DNA of 54,974 nt from Chitinophagaceae bacterium (lineage in GTDB: Bacteria > Bacteroidota > Bacteroidia > Chitinophagales > Chitinophagaceae), in NCBI GenBank assembly GCA_025934485.1, contig JAICXX010000021.1:1-54974 (forward strand). The letters run 5' to 3'. Positions 41,113 to 50,711 of this stretch are shown in pieces. Below the pieces are notes generated by a model. It did no database searches. It saw only the letters and a list, made by a program, of their open reading frames with translations, and was not told the DNA's origin. The position numbers and the translations under genes were made by a program. Every line of letters begins with the position of its first letter. Position 1 is the first letter of the stretch.

Positions 41113-42349
41113 CCTGTTTTCTCGACGAGGCCGCAAACCGGCCGATGGTAAGCCCCTGTACCACGATCGAAAAAAGGACGATGATATAGGTGATCACCAG
41201 GAACATATCGCCGTGCAGCCCATCCGGCAGAGAGAGTGCTAACGCGACCGAGAGGCCGCCGCGAAGCCCCCCCCAGGTAAGGATGCCCACCGTATTCTTC
41301 TGGAAGCCGGTTCTCAGTCGTAACCATTGGATGGGAAGCCAAACGGAAAGCCATCGGGCAATAAGGACTACCGCGATAGCGATGCAACCAAGCAAAAGCC
41401 ACGATGGTCGAAAAGGGATCACCAGCATCTCGAAGCCCAGCAAGAGAAAAAGGACGGCGTTGAGCATATTATCTACCACCCCCCAGAATTTGTCCAGGTA
41501 ATCCCTGGTCAGGTCACTCATGCCGAAACGCCGGCTTTTATTCCCCGTAATAAGGCCCGCAATCACCATGGCCAGGGGACTGCTGATGTCGAGTATCCCG
41601 GCGAGCATCGAGCCCCCCATGACAATAGCTAAGGTGATCATTACCTCCACCTGGTAATAATCGATGCTCCGGAGCAGGAAAAAGCCCGCATAGCCCAGCG
41701 CGAGGCCCAGGGCCACCCCACCGCCGGCCTGCCGCAGGAACAGGCCGAGTACATGCATCACCCGCAGATCGCCACTGCCCGCAATTGCCAGCTCGTAGAT
41801 ACACAAGAAAAGGACGATCGCCACACCGTCGTTAAAAAGCGATTCGCCGGTGATCTTTACCTCCAGGGATCTCGGGATGCCGGCCTTGCGCAGGATACTC
41901 AGTACGGCAATCGGATCAGTAGGGGAGATCAGGGCGCCGAAAAGCAGGCAATAGACTAGAGGAAGGGGTTGGTTAAAAAGCGGACATAGGAGATAAAGCA
42001 TGATCCCGATAAACGCGGTAGAAAGCAAAACGCTAAGCGTCGAGAAGGTAAGGATCGGAACCCGAAGCCTTCGGAGCTCATTGGCATCCAAATGGATGGC
42101 GCCGGCAAAAAGCAGAAAGCTCAGCATAACCCGCACGAGTATGGTATAAAAATCGATGCTGCGGACAAACCTGGTAATGTCCTGGAAGATACGGGGTTGG
42201 ATGTAGCCTATGGCAATGATGGCCAGCGAGGCGACCAGGGACATGAGCATGATCCCGATGGTGTCCGGCAGGCGGATAAACCGGTGATTGAAATAGCCGA
42301 AAAGAGCCGCTAAAACTGTCAGGATGGCGAGGGCGTCATACAAATGCAT
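41096..42349 (-). CDS. NhaP-type Na+(K+)/H+ antiporter
   Basis: A 417-residue CPA1-family antiporter with about twelve membrane segments. Diagnostic stretches are FGALISPTDPIAVLSILRKA, GESLFNDGVAIVLFLCIYEL (ND motif of the ion site) and TWGGLRGGLSVALALSLP. It exchanges cytoplasmic Na+ or K+ for H+ to control pH and ion balance. ATG 42349 is used; a TTG two codons upstream is less likely. It is divergent from the MgtA-like ATPase and shares a palindrome with it. Confidence 0.9.
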   Translation of the reverse strand: MHLYDALAILTVLAALFGYFNHRFIRLPDTIGIMLMSLVASLAIIAIGYIQPRIFQDITRFVRSIDFYTILVRVMLSFLLFAGAIHLDANELRRLRVPILTFSTLSVLLSTAFIGIMLYLLCPLFNQPLPLVYCLLFGALISPTDPIAVLSILRKAGIPRSLEVKITGESLFNDGVAIVLFLCIYELAIAGSGDLRVMHVLGLFLRQAGGGVALGLALGYAGFFLLRSIDYYQVEVMITLAIVMGGSMLAGILDISSPLAMVIAGLITGNKSRRFGMSDLTRDYLDKFWGVVDNMLNAVLFLLLGFEMLVIPFRPSWLLLGCIAIAVVLIARWLSVWLPIQWLRLRTGFQKNTVGILTWGGLRGGLSVALALSLPDGLHGDMFLVITYIIVLFSIVVQGLTIGRFAASSRKQVKHAQ

Positions 42350-42385
42350 GATCAAAGATAACGGTTGTAAACCTCATGTCCCGCC

Positions 42386-42399
42386 ATGATGCGTATCAT
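42386..42399. promoter_or_regulatory. Crp/Fnr-type palindrome between antiporter and MgtA-like ATPase
   Basis: ATGATGCGTATCAT, extended to CATGAT/ATCATG (42385-42400). Centre 59 bp from the ATPase start and 43 bp from the antiporter start. Confidence 0.7.
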
Positions 42400-42451
42400 G
42401 CGGGATAACACATAGGAGTGCTAAATTTTCGCAAAATTAGCGTATCATCCC

Positions 42452-44992
42452 ATGCAGACAGCTATCCAGGAGGCTCCCGTTTTGACCCGGCCGGCAGCGA
42501 GTCCCAAAGGCCTTTCATCAGAAGAGGCCGAGATGCGGATCGCCCAATATGGCTTCAACGAAATTGCTCGGGAACGGCCCATCTCGCCCTTTCGCCGTCT
42601 TTGGAGCCACTTGAAAAATCCGCTTGTCATCTTACTGGCCATCCTTGCCCTTGTTTCATGGCTCACCGGCGACCTAAGGGCCGCCACCGTGATCCTGGTC
42701 ATGGTCATACTCGGCATCGTGCTTCGCTATTTCCAGGAAATGCGCGCCGACAAGGCCGCCCAAAAGCTCATGGCCATGGTGAGCACCCATGCGACCGTCA
42801 TCAGGGACGGTCGACAAACCGAACTTCCTTTAAAGCTCCTGGTACCCGGAGATGTCGTCGTCCTCAGCGCGGGAGATATGGTGCCGGCGGATATCCAGAT
42901 CCTGACTTGCAAGGACCTCTATATTAACCAGGCCTCGCTCACCGGCGAATCCCTGCCCGTCGAAAAAACAGGTCCCGGCCAGACCGTGACCGGCGACAGC
43001 CCGCTGGAACGATCCAATGCATGTTTTCTCGGTACCAATATCGTCAGCGGTACGGGCACAGCCCTCGTCCTGCACACCGGCAACCGCACTTATTTCGGTG
43101 GCCTGGCCTTCAGCATAGTGGGCGAGCGCACGCCTACCAGTTTCGACAAAGGCATCAACCGCTTCACCTGGCTCATGATCAGGTTCATTCTCGTCATGGT
43201 ACCCGCCGTTTTTCTCATCAATGGGTTTTCAAGACACCATTGGCTCGAAGCCTTCCTTTTCGCGCTCGCAGTTGCCGTGGGACTCACACCCGAAATGCTG
43301 CCTATGATCGTCAGCGTCAACCTGGCCAAAGGAGCCCTGGCCATGTCCCGGAAAAAGGTGATCGTCAAACGCCTGAATGCGATACAGAATTTTGGCGCGA
43401 TGGACGTCCTCTGCACGGATAAAACGGGAACCATCACCCGCGGAAAGATCGTCCTGGAGCAACATCTGGACGTCAAGGGACGCGAGAACGAAAAGGTGCT
43501 GGACTACGGCTATCTCAACAGTTATTACCACACCGGGCTGAAAAACCTCCTCGACGATGCGGTGCTCGAACACGAGGAGCTGATGAAGGGCATGAACATA
43601 AAAGCATGCTACGAAAAGATCGACGAGATCCCCTTCGACTTCGAGCGGAAACGGATGTCCGTCGTCGTAAGAGACAGCGCCGGGCAGCATTTGCTTATTT
43701 GCAAGGGCGCAGTAGAAGGAATGCTCGGGATCGCCACCTCGCTGGACGTCGATGGTGACATCAGCCCATTGAGCGAAAATGACCATAGGGAATGTCTCGA
43801 CCTTGTCCACGAGCTTAACGCCAAAGGTTTCCGGGTGGTCGCGCTGGCTTATCGGAAGATGGACACGAGCCAACAAAAAGCCACCTACCTGGCCACGGAT
43901 GAAAATGGCCTGGTCCTGCTGGGCTTCCTTTCTTTTTTCGATCCGCCCAAGGAATCGGCGCCGGAAGCGCTCGCCAAACTGCAGAAGCTGAACATAGACG
44001 TGAAGATACTCACCGGCGATAACGAATCGATCACCTCCTACGTGTGTGACCAAGTGGGCATGGCAACCGGCAAAATTCTTCTCGGCCCCGATATCGAGCG
44101 CCTCGGCGATGACGAACTGATGGCCGCTGCACCACACTACAATATCTTCGCCCGCCTGGTACCCGACCAAAAAAAGCGAATCATCCAGGCACTCCAGCGT
44201 GGCGGCCATGTCACGGGATTCCTGGGCGATGGGATCAACGACGCCCCGGCCTTGAAAGCCGCCGACATCGGTATTTCCGTAGACAGCGCGGTCGACGTCG
44301 CCAAAGAGTCTTCCGATATCATCCTCCTCGAAAACAGCCTGCTCGTGCTGGAGCAAGGCGTCGCCGAAGGCCGGAGCGTTTTCGGCAACATTGTCAAATA
44401 CATCAAGATGGCCGCCAGCTCCAATTTCGGCAATATGTTCAGCGTCGTCGGTGCCAGCGCCTTTCTCCCTTTCCTGCCTATGTTGCCGATCCAGGTGCTG
44501 ACGAACAACCTGTTGTACGACTTCTCGCAGACCACCATACCTACGGACAAGGTCGATCACGACTGGCTTATCAAGCCACGAAAGTGGAGCATTTCCGAGC
44601 TGCAGCGTTTTATACTCTTTATCGGTCCCATTAGCTCTATCTTCGATTATGTCACCTTTTTCATCCTCCTCCGCGTTTTCCATGCCGGGAACAACGAGGC
44701 GCTATTCCATACCGGCTGGTTCATAGAATCGATATTTACCCAGACCCTCATCATCCATGTGATCCGTACGAACAAGATCCCGTTCCTGGAAAGCCGCGCG
44801 TCCTGGCAGCTCATGACAAGCTCCCTGGCCATCGTCGGCATCGGCGCCTGGCTCACCGTCTCACCCCTGGCCCCGGCCCTGGGATTCGTCCCGCTGCCTC
44901 TCCTTTATTGGCCTATCCTCGCGGGAATATTGCTCTGCTACATTCTGTTGACCCAGCTTGTAAAGAATCTGCTGATAAAAAAACACGAATAG
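42452..44992 (+). CDS. mgtA: MgtA-type (P3B) Mg2+-importing ATPase
   Basis: An 846-residue P-type ATPase. The phosphorylation site is Asp323 in CTDKTGTITRG, the actuator loop is SLTGESLPVEK, and the hinge is FLGDGINDAPALKAADIGIS. Helix 4 reads GLTPEMLPMIVSVNLAKGA, and the later segment NMFSVVGASAFLPFLPMLPI plus LTNNLLYDFSQTTIPTDKVD are hallmarks of the MgtA/MgtB group. It imports Mg2+ down its gradient using ATP. No mgtL-like leader or riboswitch was recognised in the 100 bp before it; a Crp/Fnr palindrome is the only visible control. Confidence 0.92.
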   Translation: MQTAIQEAPVLTRPAASPKGLSSEEAEMRIAQYGFNEIARERPISPFRRLWSHLKNPLVILLAILALVSWLTGDLRAATVILVMVILGIVLRYFQEMRADKAAQKLMAMVSTHATVIRDGRQTELPLKLLVPGDVVVLSAGDMVPADIQILTCKDLYINQASLTGESLPVEKTGPGQTVTGDSPLERSNACFLGTNIVSGTGTALVLHTGNRTYFGGLAFSIVGERTPTSFDKGINRFTWLMIRFILVMVPAVFLINGFSRHHWLEAFLFALAVAVGLTPEMLPMIVSVNLAKGALAMSRKKVIVKRLNAIQNFGAMDVLCTDKTGTITRGKIVLEQHLDVKGRENEKVLDYGYLNSYYHTGLKNLLDDAVLEHEELMKGMNIKACYEKIDEIPFDFERKRMSVVVRDSAGQHLLICKGAVEGMLGIATSLDVDGDISPLSENDHRECLDLVHELNAKGFRVVALAYRKMDTSQQKATYLATDENGLVLLGFLSFFDPPKESAPEALAKLQKLNIDVKILTGDNESITSYVCDQVGMATGKILLGPDIERLGDDELMAAAPHYNIFARLVPDQKKRIIQALQRGGHVTGFLGDGINDAPALKAADIGISVDSAVDVAKESSDIILLENSLLVLEQGVAEGRSVFGNIVKYIKMAASSNFGNMFSVVGASAFLPFLPMLPIQVLTNNLLYDFSQTTIPTDKVDHDWLIKPRKWSISELQRFILFIGPISSIFDYVTFFILLRVFHAGNNEALFHTGWFIESIFTQTLIIHVIRTNKIPFLESRASWQLMTSSLAIVGIGAWLTVSPLAPALGFVPLPLLYWPILAGILLCYILLTQLVKNLLIKKHE

Positions 44993-45012
44993 ATCACTAA
45001 AAACACAGTTTT

Positions 45013-45714
45013 ATGAAAAGAAAGCTACATGTCTCCGCCAGTCTTTTGACGATAATGGAGGCAGTCACTTTTTCCGGTTGCAAAAAAGTACTCGTTGACA
45101 TCGCCACACAGGAGATCGCACAGGGATGACCCGGTAAGCGTTATCCGCTCGCATCCCGCTGACGGCTTTCACAACTTCCTTTGGCGGTACGACCCCCGCC
45201 ATTGCCTTACGGACCAGATCGATCTATATGGTGTCGATCTTGCGACCAGTATAACCCCGAAACCTGGCACCGGTTCTTTTATGACAACAAGGGCAGGATT
45301 GCCGAAGACTCTCTCTATGTCTTTCCCTCCGTTGTCGACGGGCATCCAGTATCGGGCTTCGCCGGGGTTCGTATCTTCTATTATAGCTACGACTCCTACG
45401 ACCGGCTCATTTCGTTGAAGTTCACCCAGGACGACGGAAACCTCGTTACCTTTAATTTTTCCTATGATGCGAACGGGAACCTCACAGGCCGGGCCTATGA
45501 CGACAAGATCAACTTCCGTCGCACCAGCAAGCTCTGGATGTTCCTCTCCTGCGATTATAGCGTGAACAATCCCCTCACCGCAACCTATCGATGCAATCGG
45601 CTCGGCTTGCCGGAGACGATCGACTGCATAGGCGAGAACTCCACAGGATTGATGAATGAGGTCTACGGTTCATTGGGTTTCAACCAGGCTACGATCCGAT
45701 ATGACTGTCACTAA
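45013..45714 (+). pseudogene. Frameshifted YD-repeat-like lipoprotein
   Basis: An ATG at 45013 opens a lipoprotein signal (SASLLTIMEAVTFSGC) that stops after 37 codons. The protein continues in a second frame as DDPVSVIRSHPADGFHNFLW and in a third as ETWHRFFYDNKGRIAEDSLY, VRIFYYSYDSYDRLISLKFT, NFSYDANGNLTGRAYDD and SKLWMFLSCDYSVNN, ending at TAA 45712-45714. At least two frame breaks are needed. The D-x-x-G-R and YDANGNL elements show weak similarity to YD/RHS-type repeats. It belongs to the same Chitinophagaceae lipoprotein type as the remnant at 8269-8569. Confidence 0.68.
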
Positions 45715-45767
45715 CGCTGTTCAGGCATTTGATATAGTGTCGTTTAAGTTCCTGAAAAAAATGCCTT

Positions 45768-47822
45768 TTAAGAAAGTATGGACGAAGCCGTCGATTTCGA
45801 CTCCTCTTTCTGGTCCGATATGGGAACAGCCCGCGGCTCCCGCGCACCCAATATCGTATCGAGATCCTCCTTGAACACCACCTCCTTCTTCAGCAGCATG
45901 CCCGCAAGCGCCTCAAGCTGGCCCCGGTGCACGCCCAACAGCGCCAGCGCCTCGGAATACGCGGCGGTGACGAGCTGCCGTACCTCTTCGTCGATGAGCC
46001 TGCCGGTCGCTTCGCTGTAGGGTTTCTGAAAAGCCGCTTCGGAAGACCCGGCGGAATCGTAGAAGCTCACATTGCCGAGCTTTTTATCGAAACCATAATA
46101 GGCCACCATGCGGTAGGCTTCCTTGGTCACCTTTTCGAGGTCGTCGAGCGCGCCGGAAGAGATCTCGCCGAAGACCAGCTCCTCCGCTGCCCGGCCACCC
46201 AGTGCGGCGCAAAGATTTTCGCGGAAGGCCTCGGCCGTGCGGATCTGTTTTTCCCCGGGCAGGTACCAGGCCGCGCCGAGTGAACGGCCGCGGGGGATCA
46301 CTGAAACCTTGATCAGCGGGTCCACCAGCGGCAGATACCAGCTCACGACGGCATGCCCAGCCTCGTGAACGGCGATGATCTTCTTTTCAGCAGGCGAGAT
46401 GATGCGGCTCTTTTTCTCGAGGCCGGCCACGATGCGGTCGATGGCATCGAGAAAGTCCTTTTTCTCCACGCCGGCGCTTTTTCGACGGGCGGCGAACAAA
46501 GCCGATTCGTTACAGATATTGGCGATGTCGGCGCCGGAAAAGCCGGGTGTTTGCGCCGCCAGGAAATGCGCGTCGATGGGGGCCGTAAGCGTCAGCGCTT
46601 TCAAATAGACGTGAAAGATCTCCTCGCGTTCGACGAGATCCGGCAGTTCAAGATAGATATGCCGGTCGAACCTGCCGGGCCTGAGCAATGCCGGGTCGAG
46701 CATGTCACCGCGGTTAGTGGCTGCGAGCACGATCACGCCGCTGTTGCTGCCAAAGCCGTCCATCTCCGTGAGCAGCTGGTTGAGGGTGCTTTCCCGCTCG
46801 TCATTGGAACCGGAATAGAAAGCGTTTTGACTGCGCGACCGGCCCACGGCATCGATCTCGTCGATAAAGATGATCGCCGGCGCCTGTTGCTTAGCCTGGC
46901 GAAAAAGGTCCCGGACCCGCGACACGCCGACGCCTACGAACATCTCCACGAATTCACTCCCCGAGAGCGAGAAAAAGGGAACATCGGCTTCGCCGGCCAC
47001 CGCTTTGGCCAGCAGCGTTTTGCCCGTGCCGGGTGGCCCCACGAGCATCACCCCGCGGGGTATCTTGGCGCCCAGCCGCGTATAGATCGAAGGATCACGC
47101 AGGAAGTCGACGATCTCGGCCACCTCTTCCTTTGCCTCCCTGAGCCCCGCCACATCGTTGAAGGTCACGGTGCTTTTATTTTCCGCAGTTTGCAGTACCG
47201 CCGTCGACTTGCTGAAACCAAAAGGGTTTGTACCCCCAACCCCGCCCATTCTCCCCACACCGCCGGAACCGGCGAGCCGGATGAAGAGAACGATCCCGGC
47301 CAGGGGGATCAACCACCCCAGCACACCGGACCAGGGACTGCTCCGTTTTACGAAATTGACGCGGGTGCGGCGATCCGCAGGAAGATCATGCTGGGTCTCG
47401 TCGAGCTTGTGCATCAGCAGGTCCGGCGAACCGATATGCACGATATACTGCGGACCCGGGATGGCGGCTTTGGCTCCTGCGGGTTTCATCACCGGCTGGA
47501 ACCACGCGCTGTCCGCAAAGGCCGGGCGGATATAGATCTCCGCATCGGCGTTGTTGATGATCTCGATGCTGTCCGCGGCCTGGTGGTCGAGAATATTCCT
47601 TTCGAACTGGTCCCAGCTGATCTGTTGCAGGTTGGACCCGTTGAACACTCCGGTAACCCAAAGAAAGACGAAGAGCCCCAGGGGTAGCAGGAACCACCTG
47701 AGATAAAAACGCCATCCGCCGCCGGGATCTTTGCCGGGCGGATGGTGGTTCAGGCGGCGTTTCGGCGGCCAGGCCTGATTTTTCGACTGGTCGGTCGACC
47801 GTCTATTTTTTTGACCGGACAT
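45768..47822 (-). CDS. ftsH: FtsH-type membrane AAA+ zinc protease
   Basis: A 684-residue ATP-dependent protease. Two membrane spans (~41-60 and ~166-183) flank a periplasmic domain. The AAA module carries Walker A GPPGTGKT (262-269), Walker [12 protein letters not shown] and a conserved arginine-finger region RPGRFDRHI. The zinc site is HEAGH with a later Glu-rich helix. It degrades damaged or unassembled membrane proteins. Its start overlaps the preceding gene by 20 bp, so it depends on that gene's message. Chitinophagaceae usually have a housekeeping FtsH elsewhere; I suspect this is a stress-linked paralogue. Confidence 0.9.
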   Translation of the reverse strand: MSGQKNRRSTDQSKNQAWPPKRRLNHHPPGKDPGGGWRFYLRWFLLPLGLFVFLWVTGVFNGSNLQQISWDQFERNILDHQAADSIEIINNADAEIYIRPAFADSAWFQPVMKPAGAKAAIPGPQYIVHIGSPDLLMHKLDETQHDLPADRRTRVNFVKRSSPWSGVLGWLIPLAGIVLFIRLAGSGGVGRMGGVGGTNPFGFSKSTAVLQTAENKSTVTFNDVAGLREAKEEVAEIVDFLRDPSIYTRLGAKIPRGVMLVGPPGTGKTLLAKAVAGEADVPFFSLSGSEFVEMFVGVGVSRVRDLFRQAKQQAPAIIFIDEIDAVGRSRSQNAFYSGSNDERESTLNQLLTEMDGFGSNSGVIVLAATNRGDMLDPALLRPGRFDRHIYLELPDLVEREEIFHVYLKALTLTAPIDAHFLAAQTPGFSGADIANICNESALFAARRKSAGVEKKDFLDAIDRIVAGLEKKSRIISPAEKKIIAVHEAGHAVVSWYLPLVDPLIKVSVIPRGRSLGAAWYLPGEKQIRTAEAFRENLCAALGGRAAEELVFGEISSGALDDLEKVTKEAYRMVAYYGFDKKLGNVSFYDSAGSSEAAFQKPYSEATGRLIDEEVRQLVTAAYSEALALLGVHRGQLEALAGMLLKKEVVFKEDLDTILGAREPRAVPISDQKEESKSTASSILS

Positions 47823-49845
47823 AACTTGGCAATTGAAAAGGTGAAGTGAGTCTCACACCGGCGGCGGAGCCGCCGTTGGCTATCAAAAAATTCAACATCC
47901 GCATCTTCCCTCGTTGCCGGCTGCGCTCGATAGCCCGAAGCCGGAGCAGGGTGTCGTTTTCCGCTATAGCGACGGAACTCCAATGATCGCCGGTACGGCG
48001 GAGCCAGCCGCCATCGCCGGTGGATCGGAACACCTGGCCTGTGCCATCGGTGAGGATATCTTCGGCCTCGATGCGGCCGGCAACGTCCGATCGCAGCGTA
48101 TATAGATTATTGTTATAGCTGCTGCCGGCGACGCGCCGGATATCCTTTTCGTAGAGGCCATGGCCGGAGAAGTGATGCCAGATATACGGCGGGCGATAAC
48201 CGCGGGGTCCCCACCAGCCGTCGCTCCAGTAACCCTGTCCCCAGCCGGTGGAGGTGTTGAGCCAGTCCAGGCTGCAATCATAACCCAGGCTCCAGCCATA
48301 CCACGGATTGTACCACATATTGAAACCATAGGTCCAGGGACGGGGGATGCACACATTGCCCGGGTAACCCGGAATATAATAGCCGGTGCCGTAGACCAAC
48401 GTATGTCCGTCTAAATAAGAACCCAGATAGCCGGCCGTATAGCCGGTGACGATATAGTCCTTGTCCGCACTATAGATATAAACATATTTGCAGTTATACA
48501 CCGGATAATCCGGCGGGATAAGATCCACCCCTGGCCGACGGCGTGTAGCAGGGGTCCAGGGACCCTCGGCCGAACCGGCGTAAAACCATGCGCCCTCATC
48601 GGCACAATAATACGTCTCACCGGTCCGCAGCACGGTAACCGGAGTGTTGATCGCATATTCGAGACTGGTGCCGCGGATCGGCGCAAATTTCGGCGCGCCG
48701 TCATAGGGCACATGCGTAGTGGCGGTATGCCTGTCGATAAGGCCGGTTTGCGGTATAAATGCCTCGATGATCGCTTCGCGTGCTGCGGACGTGCCGGGTA
48801 CGCAAGCGAGGACACGGTCTACGGCCGATCCTTCAGGGATGCGGGCAAAATCTTGGGGCAGCGAGTCGGCGTCGATATAGCGCCAGGGCCCGCTAAGCCC
48901 GCTTGCGATAAACCAGCGGCCGGAGATCAGGGTATAGTAACGATGCCCGAGACTGTCGAGGAAGATGTCGTCGTTGGTATTGGAAACATAGCAGAGGTGC
49001 GTGCCGGCAATGCTCGCCAGAACCGGGCCGCCCTTTGTTTGCAAGAGCTCGGCAGGTTTCATCGAAAGTATCGGTTGGACGATAATATCGTGGCCTTCCC
49101 GCAGGGTATCGGTGTGCTCGGTATCCGGACCGTTAATGCCGTCGACTGCCGCCATCGCACGCGTTAGATCTGGCGAGGTTTCATAAGTAAGATGATAAGG
49201 CCCTTCGGGCATGGGAGCGATATACCAATGACGGCCGCCATAGAGGTAGAACCACCCGTCCACGGACTCCAGGATAGTGTTAGGACTATTGGCGATCACC
49301 TTTAGACCATAATCTTTATTCCATTTGAACCGGGGTATGCCGTCGATCAGGACCAGCATCGAAGGCCTTGTGCTCATGATGATGCGTGGCGGGGTATGGT
49401 CGATATCCGGTGAAGCATCACGTGTCTTCGGCATTGTCCCCAGCATCGCAATCACACGATCCAGCGAGAGTTCACGTGCAATGGAGGGAAGCCCGCATTC
49501 GATGGTCTCCCGGAGTGCGGCTTTATCTGCCGGATCATTGGGGATACAGAGATCCAGCCGGGAAAGATTCGCACCGGCGATGGTCAGCGTGCGGTTGTTC
49601 TTGTCGGTGCCGAAGACGCCAAAAGCCTCGAAAGAGCCATATATAGATTCACCACCGTATTTCCCGGTGATCGAAAAAGCTGCGCTGAAGCGGATATTGT
49701 TGTCGAAAAGCGAATCCGGCTGGAGCTCAAAGATGCGGATGATGCCGCCATCGGCAGCGACAATGGAACGCGGCCAGCCGTCCTGGGCCGTCATAGCTTG
49801 CCCAACGATCATGGCCGGCAGCAGCAGGAGGAGAAGCTTCTTCAT
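47803..49845 (-). CDS. Large exported Trp/Gly/Tyr-rich protein of unknown function
   Basis: A 680-residue protein with signal peptide MKKLLLLLLPAMIVGQAMTA. The N-terminal half (to ~330) has repeated strand-turn units such as GWFYLYGGRHWYIAPMPEGP, RYYTLISGRWFIASGLSGPW and GAWFYAGSAEGPWTP, an apparent repeated fold of the form W-F-x-A-x-x-x-x-G-P-W. The region ~440-580 is strikingly aromatic, e.g. TYGFNMWYNPWYGWSLGYDC. No catalytic motif is seen. It is the first gene of a unit with ftsH and has its own palindrome 41 bp upstream. Probably acts in the periplasm or on the cell surface. Confidence 0.7.
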   Translation of the reverse strand: MKKLLLLLLPAMIVGQAMTAQDGWPRSIVAADGGIIRIFELQPDSLFDNNIRFSAAFSITGKYGGESIYGSFEAFGVFGTDKNNRTLTIAGANLSRLDLCIPNDPADKAALRETIECGLPSIARELSLDRVIAMLGTMPKTRDASPDIDHTPPRIIMSTRPSMLVLIDGIPRFKWNKDYGLKVIANSPNTILESVDGWFYLYGGRHWYIAPMPEGPYHLTYETSPDLTRAMAAVDGINGPDTEHTDTLREGHDIIVQPILSMKPAELLQTKGGPVLASIAGTHLCYVSNTNDDIFLDSLGHRYYTLISGRWFIASGLSGPWRYIDADSLPQDFARIPEGSAVDRVLACVPGTSAAREAIIEAFIPQTGLIDRHTATTHVPYDGAPKFAPIRGTSLEYAINTPVTVLRTGETYYCADEGAWFYAGSAEGPWTPATRRRPGVDLIPPDYPVYNCKYVYIYSADKDYIVTGYTAGYLGSYLDGHTLVYGTGYYIPGYPGNVCIPRPWTYGFNMWYNPWYGWSLGYDCSLDWLNTSTGWGQGYWSDGWWGPRGYRPPYIWHHFSGHGLYEKDIRRVAGSSYNNNLYTLRSDVAGRIEAEDILTDGTGQVFRSTGDGGWLRRTGDHWSSVAIAENDTLLRLRAIERSRQRGKMRMLNFLIANGGSAAGVRLTSPFQLPSYVRSKK

Positions 49846-49879
49846 CTCGTGAAACTATCCCAAAGAACCCGGTTGAACG

Positions 49880-49893
49880 TTGACCTGGGTCAG
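49880..49893. promoter_or_regulatory. Crp/Fnr-type palindrome upstream of the exported protein and ftsH
   Basis: TTGACCTGGGTCAG matches TGAY-N4-RTCA; centre 41 bp upstream of the start at 49845. It just overlaps the 3' end of the CHAD gene. Confidence 0.6.
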
Positions 49894-50711
49894 GCCGTGA
49901 CGTGATTAATGACAGGTTCAGGCGCCACCGGCTCAAAACGCACATGCAGAACCTTGTCGAGCTGGCGCAGGAGACGCTCCTTCCGGATGGCCCAACGTTC
50001 GTGCAGCTCATGCAGCATCCCGAGGTCCAGGTTGCCGGGGAAGAGACTCCGGTCGTCGAGCAGCCGGAACTGGAAAGCCACGTCCAGGAAATCGCCCAGC
50101 AGACGGGCATGCTCTTTCATCACGGGATATCGCCCGAAATGCCTGGCCGCGCGTCTTCGCGCCGCATTGTCCAGGTAGGGCCATACATAGAGCAGGTCTT
50201 TCAGCGATTTACGGAGCGCATGCAGCTGCGCGACAACATCGCCTTCGCCGGGGTGCGAGAGCCGGATACGGGTATCGACGAAATGAGCCTGCATCGATGC
50301 CGAAAGCCGCAGCGGTAAGCCGAAAATGCTTCGACGCGAAAGTTTCTTTAGCTTGCCGGCGGTCTCGATCCGGCGGCGGGTTTCCTGTTTCGCCATCAGG
50401 AGCCGTTGGTCGAGGTGAACGAAGAAATCCGCGGACAGTGGGACATGCTCACCCGCCCGGAAGGCCGTAAGACGCCGGCGCAGCAGCTGCAGGTTGCGGA
50501 TCTCGCCGGCAGCCTTGTAGATGTGCCGAAATGTCTTGGGAAACCGGCGATCGTCCGGCCCGGCAAGCCGCAGCAGGGCTCGTAGCTTTTTGGCCTCCAC
50601 GCGCAGCTCATGAATGTCGTCGGCGGAAAAACCCGCGGCCACTTTTTTCGAAAGCAGCCGCAGTTGCGTAATATGCCTATACGTAGTCGTCATCAATTCT
50701 TCCCGTTTCAT
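49890..50711 (-). CDS. CHAD-domain protein
   Basis: A 273-residue alpha-helical, positively charged protein. The two halves start with DIHELRVEAKKLRALLRLAG and QLHALRKSLKDLLYVWPYLD, the paired H-x-x-R-x-x-x-K-x-x-R helices typical of CHAD domains. CHAD proteins bind inorganic polyphosphate and locate to polyphosphate granules. In a stress island this suggests a link to polyphosphate storage. ATG 50711 is used; ATG 50693 is also possible. No polyphosphate kinase gene is in the window. Confidence 0.85.
   Translation of the reverse strand: MKREELMTTTYRHITQLRLLSKKVAAGFSADDIHELRVEAKKLRALLRLAGPDDRRFPKTFRHIYKAAGEIRNLQLLRRRLTAFRAGEHVPLSADFFVHLDQRLLMAKQETRRRIETAGKLKKLSRRSIFGLPLRLSASMQAHFVDTRIRLSHPGEGDVVAQLHALRKSLKDLLYVWPYLDNAARRRAARHFGRYPVMKEHARLLGDFLDVAFQFRLLDDRSLFPGNLDLGMLHELHERWAIRKERLLRQLDKVLHVRFEPVAPEPVINHVTA

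Noticed and set aside
43229..44683. 484-codon open frame on the minus strand
   Set aside because: Antisense shadow of the MgtA-type ATPase, which has all catalytic motifs on the plus strand.
46353..47687. 444-codon open frame on the plus strand
   Set aside because: Antisense shadow of ftsH.
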